The notes below the pieces were generated by a model, which was given only the letters and a program-made list of their open reading frames with translations, was not told where the DNA came from and made no database searches. This document shows, one piece after another, positions 38,577 through 48,074 of a stretch of DNA of 64,000 nucleotides (the stretch's first letter is position 1; each line of letters begins with the position of its first letter). The position numbers were made by a program, and so were the translations under genes. The stretch comes from Alterisphingorhabdus sp038748365 (lineage in GTDB: Bacteria; Pseudomonadota; Alphaproteobacteria; Sphingomonadales; Sphingomonadaceae). The stretch is taken from positions 62,001 through 126,000 of the forward strand of contig JBCDIZ010000007.1 in assembly GCA_038748365.1 (NCBI GenBank), read 5' to 3'.

Positions 38577-39611
38577 ATGCCCGGTGTATTGGACGGCGTA
38601 ACAATTATCGAGATGGCAGGCATTGGCCCCGGACCCTTTGCCGGGATGATGCTGGCCGATCATGGCGCCCGGGTCATTCGAGTGGAACGCCCCGGTGCCC
38701 CTCAGATGCGTGACATTCTCAACCGCTCGCGTGAGCTGGTAACTGCTGATCTGAAAAGCGAGGAAGGCGTTGCCAAGGTGCGTGAGCTGGTGCCCGAGGC
38801 AGATGGTCTGATTGAGGGCTTTCGTCCCGGCGTGATGGAGCGGCTTGGTCTTGGCCCGGATGTGCTGCATGGCGATAATCCGGCTTTGGTCTATGGTCGC
38901 ATGACCGGATGGGGCCAGACCGGACCCTATGCGCCCTTTGCCGGCCATGACATCAACTATATCGCGCTTTCCGGCGCACTGCATGGCTATGGCCGTGCCG
39001 GTGACAAACCGACCCCGCCGATCAACGCCGTCGGTGATTTTGGTGGCGGGGGCATGATGATGGCCTTTGGTATGGTGGCCGGGATATTGTCCGCGCGTCA
39101 GACCGGCAAAGGCCAGGTGATTGACTGCGCCATGACCGATGGCTCAGCAGTCTTGTCCGCAATGACCTATACCTTTCTCGGCAATGGCCAATGGCGCGAC
39201 GAGCGTGGTGTCAATCTGCTTGATACCGGGGCGCATTTCTATGACACCTATGAAACCGCCGATGGCAAATATATCTCCATCGGGTCAATTGAGGCGCAAT
39301 TCTATGCCGAACTACGCCAACGCGCCGGTCTGGCTGAAGACGCAGATTTCGACCCGCAGATGAACCCGGCGGAATGGCCGAAGCTGAAAGAGAAGCTGAC
39401 CGCCATATTCAAAAGCAAGACGCGTTATGAATGGTGCGAATTGCTGGAACACTCTGATGCCTGTTTCGCTCCGGTATTGAGCCTCAGCGAAGCGCCCGAG
39501 CATCCGCATAATGCCGAACGGCAGACCTATATTGAGGTGGACGGCATGGTCCAACCCGCCCCTGCGCCGCGCTTTTCCGAGACGCCAGCGCCAACGCCAA
39601 GGATGGGGTGA
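38577..39611 (+). CDS. CaiB/BaiF CoA-transferase family protein (alpha-methylacyl-CoA racemase-like)
   Basis: A 344-residue member of the class III CoA-transferase fold. The start is GVLDGVTIIEMAGIGPGPFA, followed by ADHGARVIRVERPG and the segment starting ALVYGRMTGWGQTGPYAPFA; GHDINYIALSGAL and DGS around residue 185 fit the AMACR (2-methylacyl-CoA racemase) subgroup, with catalytic His/Asp in the GHDINY segment. It interconverts (R)/(S) 2-methylacyl-CoA during branched-chain or isoprenoid acid breakdown. It stands alone with its own ribosome site. Confidence 0.9.
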   Translation: MPGVLDGVTIIEMAGIGPGPFAGMMLADHGARVIRVERPGAPQMRDILNRSRELVTADLKSEEGVAKVRELVPEADGLIEGFRPGVMERLGLGPDVLHGDNPALVYGRMTGWGQTGPYAPFAGHDINYIALSGALHGYGRAGDKPTPPINAVGDFGGGGMMMAFGMVAGILSARQTGKGQVIDCAMTDGSAVLSAMTYTFLGNGQWRDERGVNLLDTGAHFYDTYETADGKYISIGSIEAQFYAELRQRAGLAEDADFDPQMNPAEWPKLKEKLTAIFKSKTRYEWCELLEHSDACFAPVLSLSEAPEHPHNAERQTYIEVDGMVQPAPAPRFSETPAPTPRMG

Positions 39612-39613
39612 AA

Positions 39614-39752
39614 TATCCTCCCCGTTTACGGGGAGGGGGACCAGCGAAGCTGGTGGAGGGGGCTATCTATCTGGCGCAGCGCAAGTGGAAACCCCCCTCC
39701 GTCTCGCCTTCGCTAAAGCTACGGCGAACCACCTCCCCCCAAGCGGGGAGGA
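39614..39752. repeat. GC-rich palindromic intergenic repeat (CCTCCCC…GGGGAGG)
   Basis: Hairpin CCTCCCCGTTTACGGGGAGG at 39617-39636, small hairpin CCAGCGAAGCTGG at 39641-39653, and a mirror copy ending AAGCGGGGAGG at 39751. Such repeats lie between genes across sphingomonad genomes. Related repeats are at 41764 and 62107. It fills the gap between convergent genes. Confidence 0.7.
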
Positions 39753-39755
39753 CGA

Positions 39756-40685
39756 TTACACAAACACCGACCAACCAGTCTGGTCCACCAGCGATTCCAG
39801 CGCGATGCTGCCTACGGTCGACGTCCCAGCCTCATTCAGCCCCGGTGACCATACCGCAATCGCGCCAAATGTCGGGGCGATCACCAATATGCCGCCACCG
39901 ACACCGCTTTTGCCGGGCAGGCCTATGCGAAAGGCGAAGTCGCCGCTATTGTCATAATGGCCGCACGTCATCATCACCGCATTTATACGGCGGCAGTTGG
40001 ACGAGGTGATGACCTGCTCGCCAGTCACCGGGTCACAGCCATCAAAAGCAAGATAGAGCGCCGCACGCGCCAATTGGTGGCAGGACATCGCTATGGCGCA
40101 ATGGCGGAAATAGGCCGACAGCGTATCCTCCACTGGATTGGTCATATTGCCATAGGACGCCATGAAATTGGCCAGTGCCCGATTGCGCGCGCCTGCTGCC
40201 GCCTCTGACCGGGCAACCTCATCATCAATCGCGATTATGTCATCCTGCGCCAGATGCCGCAACCGCGTGACAAGCTGGTCGATCATCGTATCGCAATCGC
40301 CATCGCGCACCAGATGATCGGTAACCACAATCGCCCCGGCATTGATCAGCGGATTACGCGGAATGCCGCATTCATATTCAAGCTGGACGATGGAATTGAA
40401 ACCACTGCCCGAAGGTTCGCGCCCGACCCGCTGCCACAACTCCCCGCCCATCAGCCGCAAGGTCATCGACAGGGTGAAAACCTTGGAAATACTCTGGATC
40501 GAAAAGGGCGTGGCGGCATCGCCAAGGCAATGCACCGTGCCATCGGCCAGCGCCAGCGCCATGCCGAACTGATTGGGATCGACTGCTGCCAGCGCCGGAA
40601 TATAATCTGCCACCTTACCACTGCCGATATGCGGTTGCACTGCCTGCTCAATATTGGCGAGTATGGTCGTCCAGTCATAATCCAC
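39756..40685 (-). CDS. glsA: Glutaminase A
   Basis: A 309-residue serine-dependent beta-lactamase-fold glutaminase releasing ammonia from glutamine. Catalytic SxxK is in FSIQSISKVFTLS near residue 64; YECGIPRNPLINAGAIV and SGVGGGILVIAPTFGAIAVW are family signatures. Length equals typical bacterial GlsA. Divergent from the transporter gene. Confidence 0.96.
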   Translation of the reverse strand: MDYDWTTILANIEQAVQPHIGSGKVADYIPALAAVDPNQFGMALALADGTVHCLGDAATPFSIQSISKVFTLSMTLRLMGGELWQRVGREPSGSGFNSIVQLEYECGIPRNPLINAGAIVVTDHLVRDGDCDTMIDQLVTRLRHLAQDDIIAIDDEVARSEAAAGARNRALANFMASYGNMTNPVEDTLSAYFRHCAIAMSCHQLARAALYLAFDGCDPVTGEQVITSSNCRRINAVMMTCGHYDNSGDFAFRIGLPGKSGVGGGILVIAPTFGAIAVWSPGLNEAGTSTVGSIALESLVDQTGWSVFV

Positions 40686-40766
40686 TTGCGCTCTCCCGGG
40701 TGTGTCTGATTGTGCCCGTGATAGGAAATCATTGCGCTAATGTCAGCGAAAATGCAGGAGGGCCCA

Positions 40767-41753
40767 ATGAACTGGGCCGCGCTTATTCCTGACCGCTTTG
40801 TGCTGGTGCTTTTGGGTACTATCATCTTTGCCAGCTTTATGCCGCTAAGCGGACAGGCGGCGGAGATTGGCAGTACCATATCGGCGGTTGCTATCTTTCT
40901 CCTGTTCTTCCTGCACGGCCTGCGATTGCCCCGCGCCGAAGTGGTGCAGGCAATCCGCGATTGGCGGTTGCAAGCGATTATCGCGCTGTTTGTGTTTGCT
41001 TTTATGCCTTTGGTTGGCCTCGCAGCCTCGTGGACGATGCAGAGCCAATTGCCCGGCGGACTGGTTACCGGGCTGATCTTTGTCGGCCTACTCCCTACCA
41101 CAGTTCAATCGGCGATCAGCTATTCCTCGCTTGCCGGGGGTAATATCGCCGCTTCGGTTGTCGCTTCGGCTCTACTCAATCTGGCGGCAATCATCGTCAC
41201 CCCACTATTGGTGATACTGACCATCGGGCTTGGCAGTGGGGATAGCGGCGCGGCAAATGGTGGCGCGCTGGTCGGCAAGATTATGCTTATCCTGTTGCTG
41301 CCCTTTTGCCTTGGCCAGCTATTGCAGGGCTGGTTCGGCGCATGGGCGAGGGAGCGCAAAACGCTGCTCGGTTTTATGGATAAGAGCGCCATTGCCATTG
41401 CCGTCTATGTCGCCTTTGGCAGCGCGGTTGCGGGCGGGCTGTGGCAAAAGGTGAATGCCTCGGAACTGGCGCTGCTGTGCGCCGTGATATTGGCAATGCT
41501 GGTATTGGCCTTTGGCGGTAGCTGGCTGCTCGGCAGCGCCCTCAAACTGGCGCGTAAGGACCGCATTTCGATGATGTTCTCCGGATCGCACAAAAGCATC
41601 GCCACCGGCGCGCCTATGGCGGCATTGATCTTTGCCGGACCGGAAGCGGGTATGGTGATCCTGCCGGCGCTGATTTATCATCAGATACAGCTGATTATCT
41701 CGGCTCCATTAGCAAACAGGCTGCAACGGCCGGCTTTGCGGGAGGTGGTGTAG
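40767..41753 (+). CDS. Bile acid:sodium symporter (BASS/SBF-like) family transporter
   Basis: A 328-residue inner-membrane protein with about nine to ten helices. The sequence (MNWAALIPDRFVLVLLG; TVQSAISYSSLAGGNIAAS; GSHKSIATGAPMAALIFAG) is typical of the SBF-like PF13593 family (YfeH-type). Substrates of this subfamily are unclear, and many are organic anions. The start at 40767 is chosen because AGGAGGG lies five bases before it; an upstream ATG at 40740 lacks one. Confidence 0.85.
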   Translation: MNWAALIPDRFVLVLLGTIIFASFMPLSGQAAEIGSTISAVAIFLLFFLHGLRLPRAEVVQAIRDWRLQAIIALFVFAFMPLVGLAASWTMQSQLPGGLVTGLIFVGLLPTTVQSAISYSSLAGGNIAASVVASALLNLAAIIVTPLLVILTIGLGSGDSGAANGGALVGKIMLILLLPFCLGQLLQGWFGAWARERKTLLGFMDKSAIAIAVYVAFGSAVAGGLWQKVNASELALLCAVILAMLVLAFGGSWLLGSALKLARKDRISMMFSGSHKSIATGAPMAALIFAGPEAGMVILPALIYHQIQLIISAPLANRLQRPALREVV

Positions 41754-41763
41754 GCACAATAAA

Positions 41764-41903
41764 AGCCCCTCCCCTTCAGGGGAGGGGTTGGGGTGGGGAC
41801 GTCTCTCAAGCGCTGCGCAAGTGGATATCCCCCACCCCGCTGCGACTAACCTCGCTGCGCTCGCTAAGTCTCACTGCCCCTCCCCTAAAGGAGGAGGGGC
41901 TAA
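41764..41903. repeat. GC-rich palindromic intergenic repeat
   Basis: A perfect hairpin CCCCTCCCC-TTCA-GGGGAGGGG (41766-41787) and a weaker mirror stem near 41876-41900 (GCCCCTCCCC…GGAGGGGC) fill the gap between two convergent genes. Same general family as 39614 and 62107. Confidence 0.7.
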
Positions 41904-41908
41904 TTTCC

Positions 41909-44434
41909 TTACAAATGCCGCAACGCTTGTGCCGGTTTGGCCGATAGCACAGGCAAAGCGCCGACGAGCCCGACCACCAACGTCAACAACGCACCGCCAC
42001 CCAATGTCATCAACACGATCGTCCAGTCAGGTTCAAAGCTGAACTGGAAAATCTGAGTCATGACATACCAGGAGGCAGCATAGCCCAGCGCCAGCGCCAC
42101 AGCCGCGAGCAGCAACGCCAACAGACCATATTCCATCGCCTGCACCAGCAATATCTGCCGCCGCGTTGCGCCCAGGGTTTTGAGGATCACACTGTCATAG
42201 GTGCGCGCCTGTCGTGAGGCAGCTATCGCGCCGATAAGCACCGCCAGACCCGACAAAATCGTGATCGCCGCCGCCGCTGTGATTGCGGTCGCCATCTGGT
42301 CAAGCAGAGTGCGCACCTCGCCAATGACCTCGCTCACCGCAATTACCGTCGCCGAAGGAAACAGGCCCAAAATCGCATTGGACGCCTGCTGCTCTTGCTC
42401 GACATTCCCCGCATCGGACAGGCTGACACTCGCGGCAAGATTATGCGGCGCATCGCGCAGCGTGTTGGGTGAGAACACCATCAGATAGTTGAAGCCGAGG
42501 CTCTGCCAGTTGATCTGCCTTAGCGATGTGATGGTCGCAGTAATCTCACGGCCTAAAAAGCTGACTGTCAGCGTATCGCCGATCTCAAGGCCCAGTATCT
42601 GCGCCATCTCGGCATCAATCGAAACCTGTGGCGGACCATTATAGAGCAGCGGCCACCATTGTCCTTCGACCAGCTCGCTGCCTTCAGGCACATTGGCGGA
42701 ATAGGTCAGCGCCCGGTCGCCGCGCAGCATCCATGCGCCTTCGGGCAGTTCCTCCAGATCGGCGACACGTATATCGCCATAACCGGTGATCGAGCCGCGC
42801 ATGGTCGGCACGGTGGCGACTTCGGCATCAGGATCGATCTCGGCAATGCTGGCGCGCAGCTGCTTCTCCTGATCCACCGGAATATCGATGGCGAAGAGGC
42901 TGGGTGCGCGTTCTGGGACTGACCGAGTGATCTCCCCAGTAAGGCTAGTCTGGATCGCGGCGAGGATGACAAACAGCGTCAGCCCCAGTCCCAGCGCCAC
43001 CACCAACGCGCCCGTCTGCGCGCCGGGCCGGTGCAGCCCGGCAACAGCTAGCCGCACCAGCGGCTGGCGCGGGCGCGGCAAGCGCGAGGCTATCCAGCGG
43101 ATTGCGCCACCGAGCAGAGCCAGCAGGAACAGGACGCCTAGCGATGCGCCAAGAAAGCCCGCCGAAAACCATGGCTCGCGCGCCGTGACCATCGCTAGCG
43201 TCACAATCGCACCGAACGCAATAGAGACGAGGATCAGCGTCAACCGATCAATCCGCGCATTGCGTTCCACCATATCGCGGAACAGCCCGGCAGCAGGGAC
43301 ATAGCGCGCCTGTGCCAAGGGCGGCAGCGCGAAGATAATCGCGATCAATATGCCGTACAGCGCAGCAGTGAGCAGCGGGACAGGATGAATACTGATGCCC
43401 GGTTGCACCGGCAGCACATCGCCTAAGGCGGCGATAATCAGCGGCGGCATCATCGCGCCCAATATCAGCCCGGTAATAATCGCCAGCGCCGCCACCGCTG
43501 CCAGTTGCAGCAGATAGATGCGCGCAATATCACCGGTCTCAGCACCCAGGACCTTGAAGGTCGCAATGCTGCTGCGCTTGCCCGAGAGATAGGAGGAGAC
43601 GCCATTGCCAACGCCAATCCCGGCAACAATCAGTGCAGTCAGCCCAACCAGCCCGAGAAACTGACCCAGCCGCTCGATAAAGCGGGTTGTGCCCGGTGCG
43701 CCCTCTTCGCGATCTTTAACCTCCCAGCCTGCGACGGGAAATTGCGCCTCCAGTGCTTCCGCCAGTTCCGCCGGATTAGCACCAGCGGAGGTTTTGATGC
43801 GGTATTTGGTCTCATACAGGCTGCCCGGCTGCACTAGCCCAGTGCGCTCCAGCCCTTCCAGTGACACCAAGGCCACCGGCCCCAGGGTGAAGCCCTCACC
43901 GATCCGGTCCGGCTCTTCCAGTATCTCGGCGGTGATGGTGAATTGCGCAGTGCCGAATTGCACCGTGTCGCCAACTTTCATCTGCAACCGCTCAAGCAAC
44001 GCCGGAGCAACCAGCACCGACTGCGCGTCAAGCGGAGTATCCAATGTGCCGCCTCCGGCAAAGGTCAGATCGCCATAATGCGGATAGACAGCATCAACGC
44101 CTTTCAGTTCAACCAGCACCCGCGACGGATCAGGGCCATCGGCAACCCGTCGCGCCATAGCGCGCATGCGGTTTGTCTCGGATACCGTCCCGACTTCAGC
44201 AAAAGCAGCGCGTTCCTGCTCGGTCGCCGCGCGCTGGGAAAGAGCAATCTCGATATCGCCGCCCAATATCTCCTGTCCACGCTCGCTGATCTCGCTGGTG
44301 ATCGAACTGGTCAGGCTGCCAATCGTCGCCAGTGTTGCTACGCCGAGAAACAGACAGATAAACAGCAGCCGCAAGCCGCGAAACCGGCCATTCAAATCGC
44401 GCCGGGCAATCGCCCATATCTGGCTCCAGCTCAT
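41909..44434 (-). CDS. ybbP: ABC transporter permease (YbbP-like, FtsX domains)
   Basis: An 841-residue inner-membrane permease with one N-terminal helix, a large periplasmic domain, two FtsX-type four-helix modules (about 255-360 and 720-830) and a second periplasmic domain around 480-690. The pattern, including GNGVSSYLSGKRSSIATFKV and YDSVILKTLGATRRQILLVQ, fits the YbbP family. It overlaps the ATPase gene by four bases (ATGA). With TesA nearby it may move lipid or lipoprotein-type substrates out; that role is not proven in the family. Confidence 0.9.
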   Translation of the reverse strand: MSWSQIWAIARRDLNGRFRGLRLLFICLFLGVATLATIGSLTSSITSEISERGQEILGGDIEIALSQRAATEQERAAFAEVGTVSETNRMRAMARRVADGPDPSRVLVELKGVDAVYPHYGDLTFAGGGTLDTPLDAQSVLVAPALLERLQMKVGDTVQFGTAQFTITAEILEEPDRIGEGFTLGPVALVSLEGLERTGLVQPGSLYETKYRIKTSAGANPAELAEALEAQFPVAGWEVKDREEGAPGTTRFIERLGQFLGLVGLTALIVAGIGVGNGVSSYLSGKRSSIATFKVLGAETGDIARIYLLQLAAVAALAIITGLILGAMMPPLIIAALGDVLPVQPGISIHPVPLLTAALYGILIAIIFALPPLAQARYVPAAGLFRDMVERNARIDRLTLILVSIAFGAIVTLAMVTAREPWFSAGFLGASLGVLFLLALLGGAIRWIASRLPRPRQPLVRLAVAGLHRPGAQTGALVVALGLGLTLFVILAAIQTSLTGEITRSVPERAPSLFAIDIPVDQEKQLRASIAEIDPDAEVATVPTMRGSITGYGDIRVADLEELPEGAWMLRGDRALTYSANVPEGSELVEGQWWPLLYNGPPQVSIDAEMAQILGLEIGDTLTVSFLGREITATITSLRQINWQSLGFNYLMVFSPNTLRDAPHNLAASVSLSDAGNVEQEQQASNAILGLFPSATVIAVSEVIGEVRTLLDQMATAITAAAAITILSGLAVLIGAIAASRQARTYDSVILKTLGATRRQILLVQAMEYGLLALLLAAVALALGYAASWYVMTQIFQFSFEPDWTIVLMTLGGGALLTLVVGLVGALPVLSAKPAQALRHL

Positions 44435-45186
44435 GCCGCGTCCTGCCCTGCCGCTGGTTCAGCTATATCCTCGCGGATACCGGTATCCTCGACAATCCGG
44501 CCATCGCCCATGGTGATAATCCGTCCGCAACGCTCGGCAAGGCTGCGGTCATGAGTGATAATCACGAGGGTCGCGGCGCTGTGGCGGTGGCGCTCGAACA
44601 ATATGTCGATAATCTCGCTGCCCGTCTCGCCATCGAGATTGCCCGTTGGTTCATCGGCGAAAAGAATATCCGGCTGGCCGACAATCGCGCGGGCAATCGC
44701 CACACGCTGCTGCTCGCCGCCCGAAAGCTGCGCCGGATAATGGCCTAGGCGATGGCCCAGCCCGACTTTTTCCAGCGCATCCTGCGCCCGGTCACGAATA
44801 GCATCACCCGAGTCCAGCTCCAGCGGCACCATGACATTTTCCATCGCGGTCATCGTCGGCAACAGGTGAAATGCCTGCAATATGATGCCGATAGTCCCGC
44901 GCCGCGCCCGCGCAAGACCGTCCTCATCCATATTGGCAATTGGTGTGCCGCTGACGACAATCTCGCCCGATGTCGGCTTTTCCAGACCCGTCAGCAGCGC
45001 CATCATCGAGGATTTGCCCGAGCCCGATGGCCCGAGAATGGCAACGCTCTCACCCTTGGTGATACTAAGGTCGATGCCCTTCAATATCTCCACCGGGGCA
45101 TCGGCCACACCCAAAGTCAGCGTGACATTGCGCGCCTCGAGCACTATTTCGGCAGCATGAGAAGTCTGGTCGGAAGATCTGGCCAT
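44431..45186 (-). CDS. ybbA: ABC transporter ATP-binding protein (YbbA-like)
   Basis: A 251-residue LolD/YbbA-type ATPase: Walker A ILGPSGSGKSS, signature LSGGEQQRVAIAR, Walker B ILFADEPTGNLDGE, and H-loop VIITHDRSL. It pairs with the overlapping permease. Its start lies 31 bases from the divergent tesA start, the same arrangement as E. coli tesA/ybbA/ybbP. Confidence 0.95.
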   Translation of the reverse strand: MARSSDQTSHAAEIVLEARNVTLTLGVADAPVEILKGIDLSITKGESVAILGPSGSGKSSMMALLTGLEKPTSGEIVVSGTPIANMDEDGLARARRGTIGIILQAFHLLPTMTAMENVMVPLELDSGDAIRDRAQDALEKVGLGHRLGHYPAQLSGGEQQRVAIARAIVGQPDILFADEPTGNLDGETGSEIIDILFERHRHSAATLVIITHDRSLAERCGRIITMGDGRIVEDTGIREDIAEPAAGQDAA

Positions 45187-45217
45187 TTAGAGAGATGCTT
45201 TCAAAAGGTAAGAAGAT

Positions 45218-45967
45218 ATGAAAAGTGGCAATATGAAACCATATAGCGTTCCTCTGCTGCTATGCCAGCTATCGCTGCTCCTGCTCTCGGCCTGCGGTCC
45301 ATCTGCTTCGACCAATGACAGCGCCAACCGCCCCGGCGCGGCGGCGGAAGATGCAAGCCTCAGCGGCAAACCGCTTACTGGACCGCAAACCCCGGAAGAA
45401 GCCGATACGCTGATCCTCGCGCTGGGTGACAGCCTTTATGCCGGTTACAACCTTGATCGCGGCGAAGGATTCCCCGAAGAGCTGCAAAATGCACTGGTCG
45501 CCGATGGCATGAATGTGTTTGTCGTCAATGCCGGCGTCTCGGGCGACACCAGCGCCGCCGGGCGGCAACGGCTCGACTATGCGCTGGAAGGCCTGCCGCG
45601 CAATCCTGATCTGGTGGTGCTCGGTCTCGGCGGCAATGATATGCTGCGCGGCATTGAGCCCGAACAGACCCGCGCCAATCTCGACGCGATGCTGAAAACG
45701 CTCACCGACCGCAAGATCAAGGTGGTGCTCACCGGCATGCTCGCTGCGCCCAATTTAGGGCCCGAATATGCCGAAGCGTTCAATCCGATTTTTCCCGATC
45801 TCGCCAAGCAATATGATGCGGCGCTCTATCCCTTCTTCCTCGACGGTGTAGTGACCGACCCGGAACTAATGCTGGAAGATAGCATCCACCCCAATGCGGA
45901 AGGCGTTGATCTGCTGGTGTCCAAGATTGCCCCGGTTGTGACTGGGGCTTTGGGTGATGACGCTTAG
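45218..45967 (+). CDS. tesA: Arylesterase/multifunctional lysophospholipase TesA (SGNH hydrolase)
   Basis: A 249-residue lipoprotein-like esterase. The N-terminus ends in a lipobox (LLLLSAC). The SGNH blocks are GDSLYAGYNL (Ser), NAGVSGDTSAAG (Gly), LGLGGNDMLRG (Asn) and DSIHPNAEG (Asp/His). TesA hydrolyses acyl-CoA, lysophospholipids and aryl esters in the periplasm. The start at 45218 has AGGTAAGAAG upstream; an ATG five codons later is an alternative. Confidence 0.92.
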   Translation: MKSGNMKPYSVPLLLCQLSLLLLSACGPSASTNDSANRPGAAAEDASLSGKPLTGPQTPEEADTLILALGDSLYAGYNLDRGEGFPEELQNALVADGMNVFVVNAGVSGDTSAAGRQRLDYALEGLPRNPDLVVLGLGGNDMLRGIEPEQTRANLDAMLKTLTDRKIKVVLTGMLAAPNLGPEYAEAFNPIFPDLAKQYDAALYPFFLDGVVTDPELMLEDSIHPNAEGVDLLVSKIAPVVTGALGDDA

Positions 45968-46016
45968 ATTTTGCCCAACGCAAAGACGCTAAACCAGAGC
46001 ATACCTCTCTGATCTA

Positions 46017-46979
46017 TCACTGCCCCGCGTGCATGGCTTTCCAGACCGAGGGCGCGACGCCGTGTTGTCGGCGAAACGCAGCGGTTAGCTGGCTTGCTGA
46101 GGGATAGCCAACCTCTTCGGCGACGCTCTGCAAGCGCGCACCCGCAGAAATAAGCGCCTTTGCTCGGTCAATACGTAACTCTTCAATCACCTTTGCGGGT
46201 GATCGACCCAGCTCTCTGGTGAAGTGACGCTGAAATGTCCGCGGGCTTTGCGCCATATGGGTTGCCAAGGCCTCTATTGTCAGCGGCGATTTAAGGTGTG
46301 CCGCAGCCCAGGCAATGAGATCATGATATTGCGAAGCCCCGGAAGATTGATGCTTTAACGGCGCGGAGAATTGCGACTGGTTGCCCGGACGGCGCAGATA
46401 TACCACCAGACGGCGCGCCACTTGTGATGCAATCTCATTGCCAAGATCAGCCTCCACCATAGCCAATGCCATATCGATGCCTGCGGTGACCCCGGCAGAT
46501 GTCCAGCTATTGCCGTCGACCACATAAAGTGCATCTTCATCCACAGTCACTTGCGGGAACCTGCGGCCAAGCTCTGCAGCACCGATCCAATGGGTTGCGG
46601 CGCGCTTGCCATTGAGCAGTCCCCATGACGCCAGCGGAAATGCACCTGAACATACCGAACCCCAACGCCGCGCCAATCGTGTTACCGACGTCACCCAGCT
46701 TTGCGCCGTTTCATCTCCCATAAGCCTTAGCGTTCCGGCTTCGCCGTGCCCAGCGACCAAGAGTGTATCGATAGCATTGGGAGATATACTCGCCATGGGC
46801 TGGGTTATGATTTGGATGCTGGAACCTGCCGTTACTGGCCCGCCCTTGGGTGAAACGAGACATATCTCATAAAACGGATCACCAGATTTTGCTTCACTGG
46901 CCGCGCTGAAGACCTCCACAGGGCCAGTTATATCGAGCGATTGAACGCCATCGGAGAAGAAGATCGCAATCTGTTTCAT
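46017..46979 (-). CDS. GlxA-family transcriptional regulator (DJ-1/PfpI + AraC)
   Basis: A 320-residue regulator. The N-terminal DJ-1/PfpI domain (about 1-165: MKQIAIFFSDGVQSLDITGP; SVCSGAFPLASWGLLNGKRA) is joined to a C-terminal AraC-type double HTH (about 215-315: SPRTFQRHFTRELGRSPAKV). The next gene, divergent, encodes a homologous stand-alone DJ-1 protein and is the likely target. The start ATG at 46979 matches the domain; an upstream ATG at 47009 adds ten unrelated residues. Confidence 0.93.
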   Translation of the reverse strand: MKQIAIFFSDGVQSLDITGPVEVFSAASEAKSGDPFYEICLVSPKGGPVTAGSSIQIITQPMASISPNAIDTLLVAGHGEAGTLRLMGDETAQSWVTSVTRLARRWGSVCSGAFPLASWGLLNGKRAATHWIGAAELGRRFPQVTVDEDALYVVDGNSWTSAGVTAGIDMALAMVEADLGNEIASQVARRLVVYLRRPGNQSQFSAPLKHQSSGASQYHDLIAWAAAHLKSPLTIEALATHMAQSPRTFQRHFTRELGRSPAKVIEELRIDRAKALISAGARLQSVAEEVGYPSASQLTAAFRRQHGVAPSVWKAMHAGQ

Positions 46980-47065
46980 GATTGGCATGAATTTAATAGT
47001 TTTTGTCATTCACGTCAAAATCAATCTGCGATATCTGGTCTGACAATAATAACAGGAGCCCTTCA

Positions 47066-47758
47066 ATGTCCGAACAGCCTTTCCGTATCGCCTTTCTAAT
47101 CTACCCGGAGATGACACAGCTGGACTTCACCGGTCCGGCAGAAGTGCTGGGTCTGATGCCCGATGCAACCATCACGCTGGTAAGCAAAACCAAAGAGCCG
47201 GTCAGCAGCGATATCGGGATCACCTTCGTGCCAAATGCCAGCATTGAGGACGACACCCTATATGACATGGTCTGTGTCCCGGGCGGCGTGGGTTGCACCG
47301 CTTTGATGCTGGACCCGGCAATATTGGATTGGCTGCGCAAACAGGATCAGTCCACTCAGTATATGACAAGCGTATGCACCGGTTCGCTGGTCCTGGCAGC
47401 GGCTGGCCTGCTGCAAGGCCGCAGCGCCGGATGTCACTGGGCCTGGGCGGAACATCTACAGTTATTTGGCGCTGAACCGACGCGCGAGCGCGTAGTGATC
47501 GACGGCAAATATATCACCGCCGGTGGCGTCACAGCCGGTATTGATTTCGGCTTTCGCATTGTCGAACAGCGCTTTGGCCGGGACATTGCCGAGGCATTTC
47601 AACTGGGCATTGAATATGATCCGGCACCGCTTTCAGGCGGCGTTCCGGAAACGGCGCGCCCGGAAATCGTCGAGCAGGTTACCGCAATATCCACAGAACG
47701 AAATGCACCGCGATTGGCGCAAGTCCAGCGCGCTGCGGAAGCCTTTCAAGCAGGGTAA
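47066..47758 (+). CDS. inhA: DJ-1/PfpI family protein, isonitrile hydratase-like
   Basis: A 230-residue DJ-1 superfamily protein. The nucleophile elbow is VCTGSLVLAAAGLLQGRSAG with the conserved Cys near residue 107, followed by CHWAW; the N-terminal Glu/Asp-like motif is in FTGPAEVLGLMP. This is the isonitrile (isocyanide) hydratase pattern, converting isonitriles to formamides. AGGAG precedes the ATG at 47066. Divergent from its GlxA regulator across 86 bases. The substrate assignment is by family. Confidence 0.85.
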   Translation: MSEQPFRIAFLIYPEMTQLDFTGPAEVLGLMPDATITLVSKTKEPVSSDIGITFVPNASIEDDTLYDMVCVPGGVGCTALMLDPAILDWLRKQDQSTQYMTSVCTGSLVLAAAGLLQGRSAGCHWAWAEHLQLFGAEPTRERVVIDGKYITAGGVTAGIDFGFRIVEQRFGRDIAEAFQLGIEYDPAPLSGGVPETARPEIVEQVTAISTERNAPRLAQVQRAAEAFQAG

Positions 47759-47794
47759 AGGGCAATAAACGAAGGACAAGGCTAGCCGGAATAG

Positions 47795-48010
47795 TTACTT
47801 GCTATCCAGCACCGCCACCGCAATCGCTGCGGCCACACCCAGACCAAAACCGGTCAGCAAACCAATCACCGGCTCGCCAAACATCGCCCCACCAAAAATG
47901 GCGCCACCCATGGTGCCCAGCGCGATAAACACTCCACCGGCTGCGGTTGGGCGTTTTTGTGGCTGCTGTGGCGATCGGATTTCTGTGCTGCTATCTTCGC
48001 TATCACTCAT
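47795..48010 (-). CDS. Small glycine-rich membrane protein
   Basis: A 71-residue protein with a polar Ser/Gln/Pro N-terminus and two likely membrane segments (GVFIALGTMGGAIFGGAMFG; VIGLLTGFGLGVAAAIAVAV). Glycine-zipper spacing is visible in the first. No family is recognised. Confidence 0.6.
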   Translation of the reverse strand: MSDSEDSSTEIRSPQQPQKRPTAAGGVFIALGTMGGAIFGGAMFGEPVIGLLTGFGLGVAAAIAVAVLDSK

Positions 48011-48074
48011 GACGCATCAGGTGGCGATAAATGGCGGCAATGTCCAGCATCATTGCAGCCAGGTTCAGGACCTA

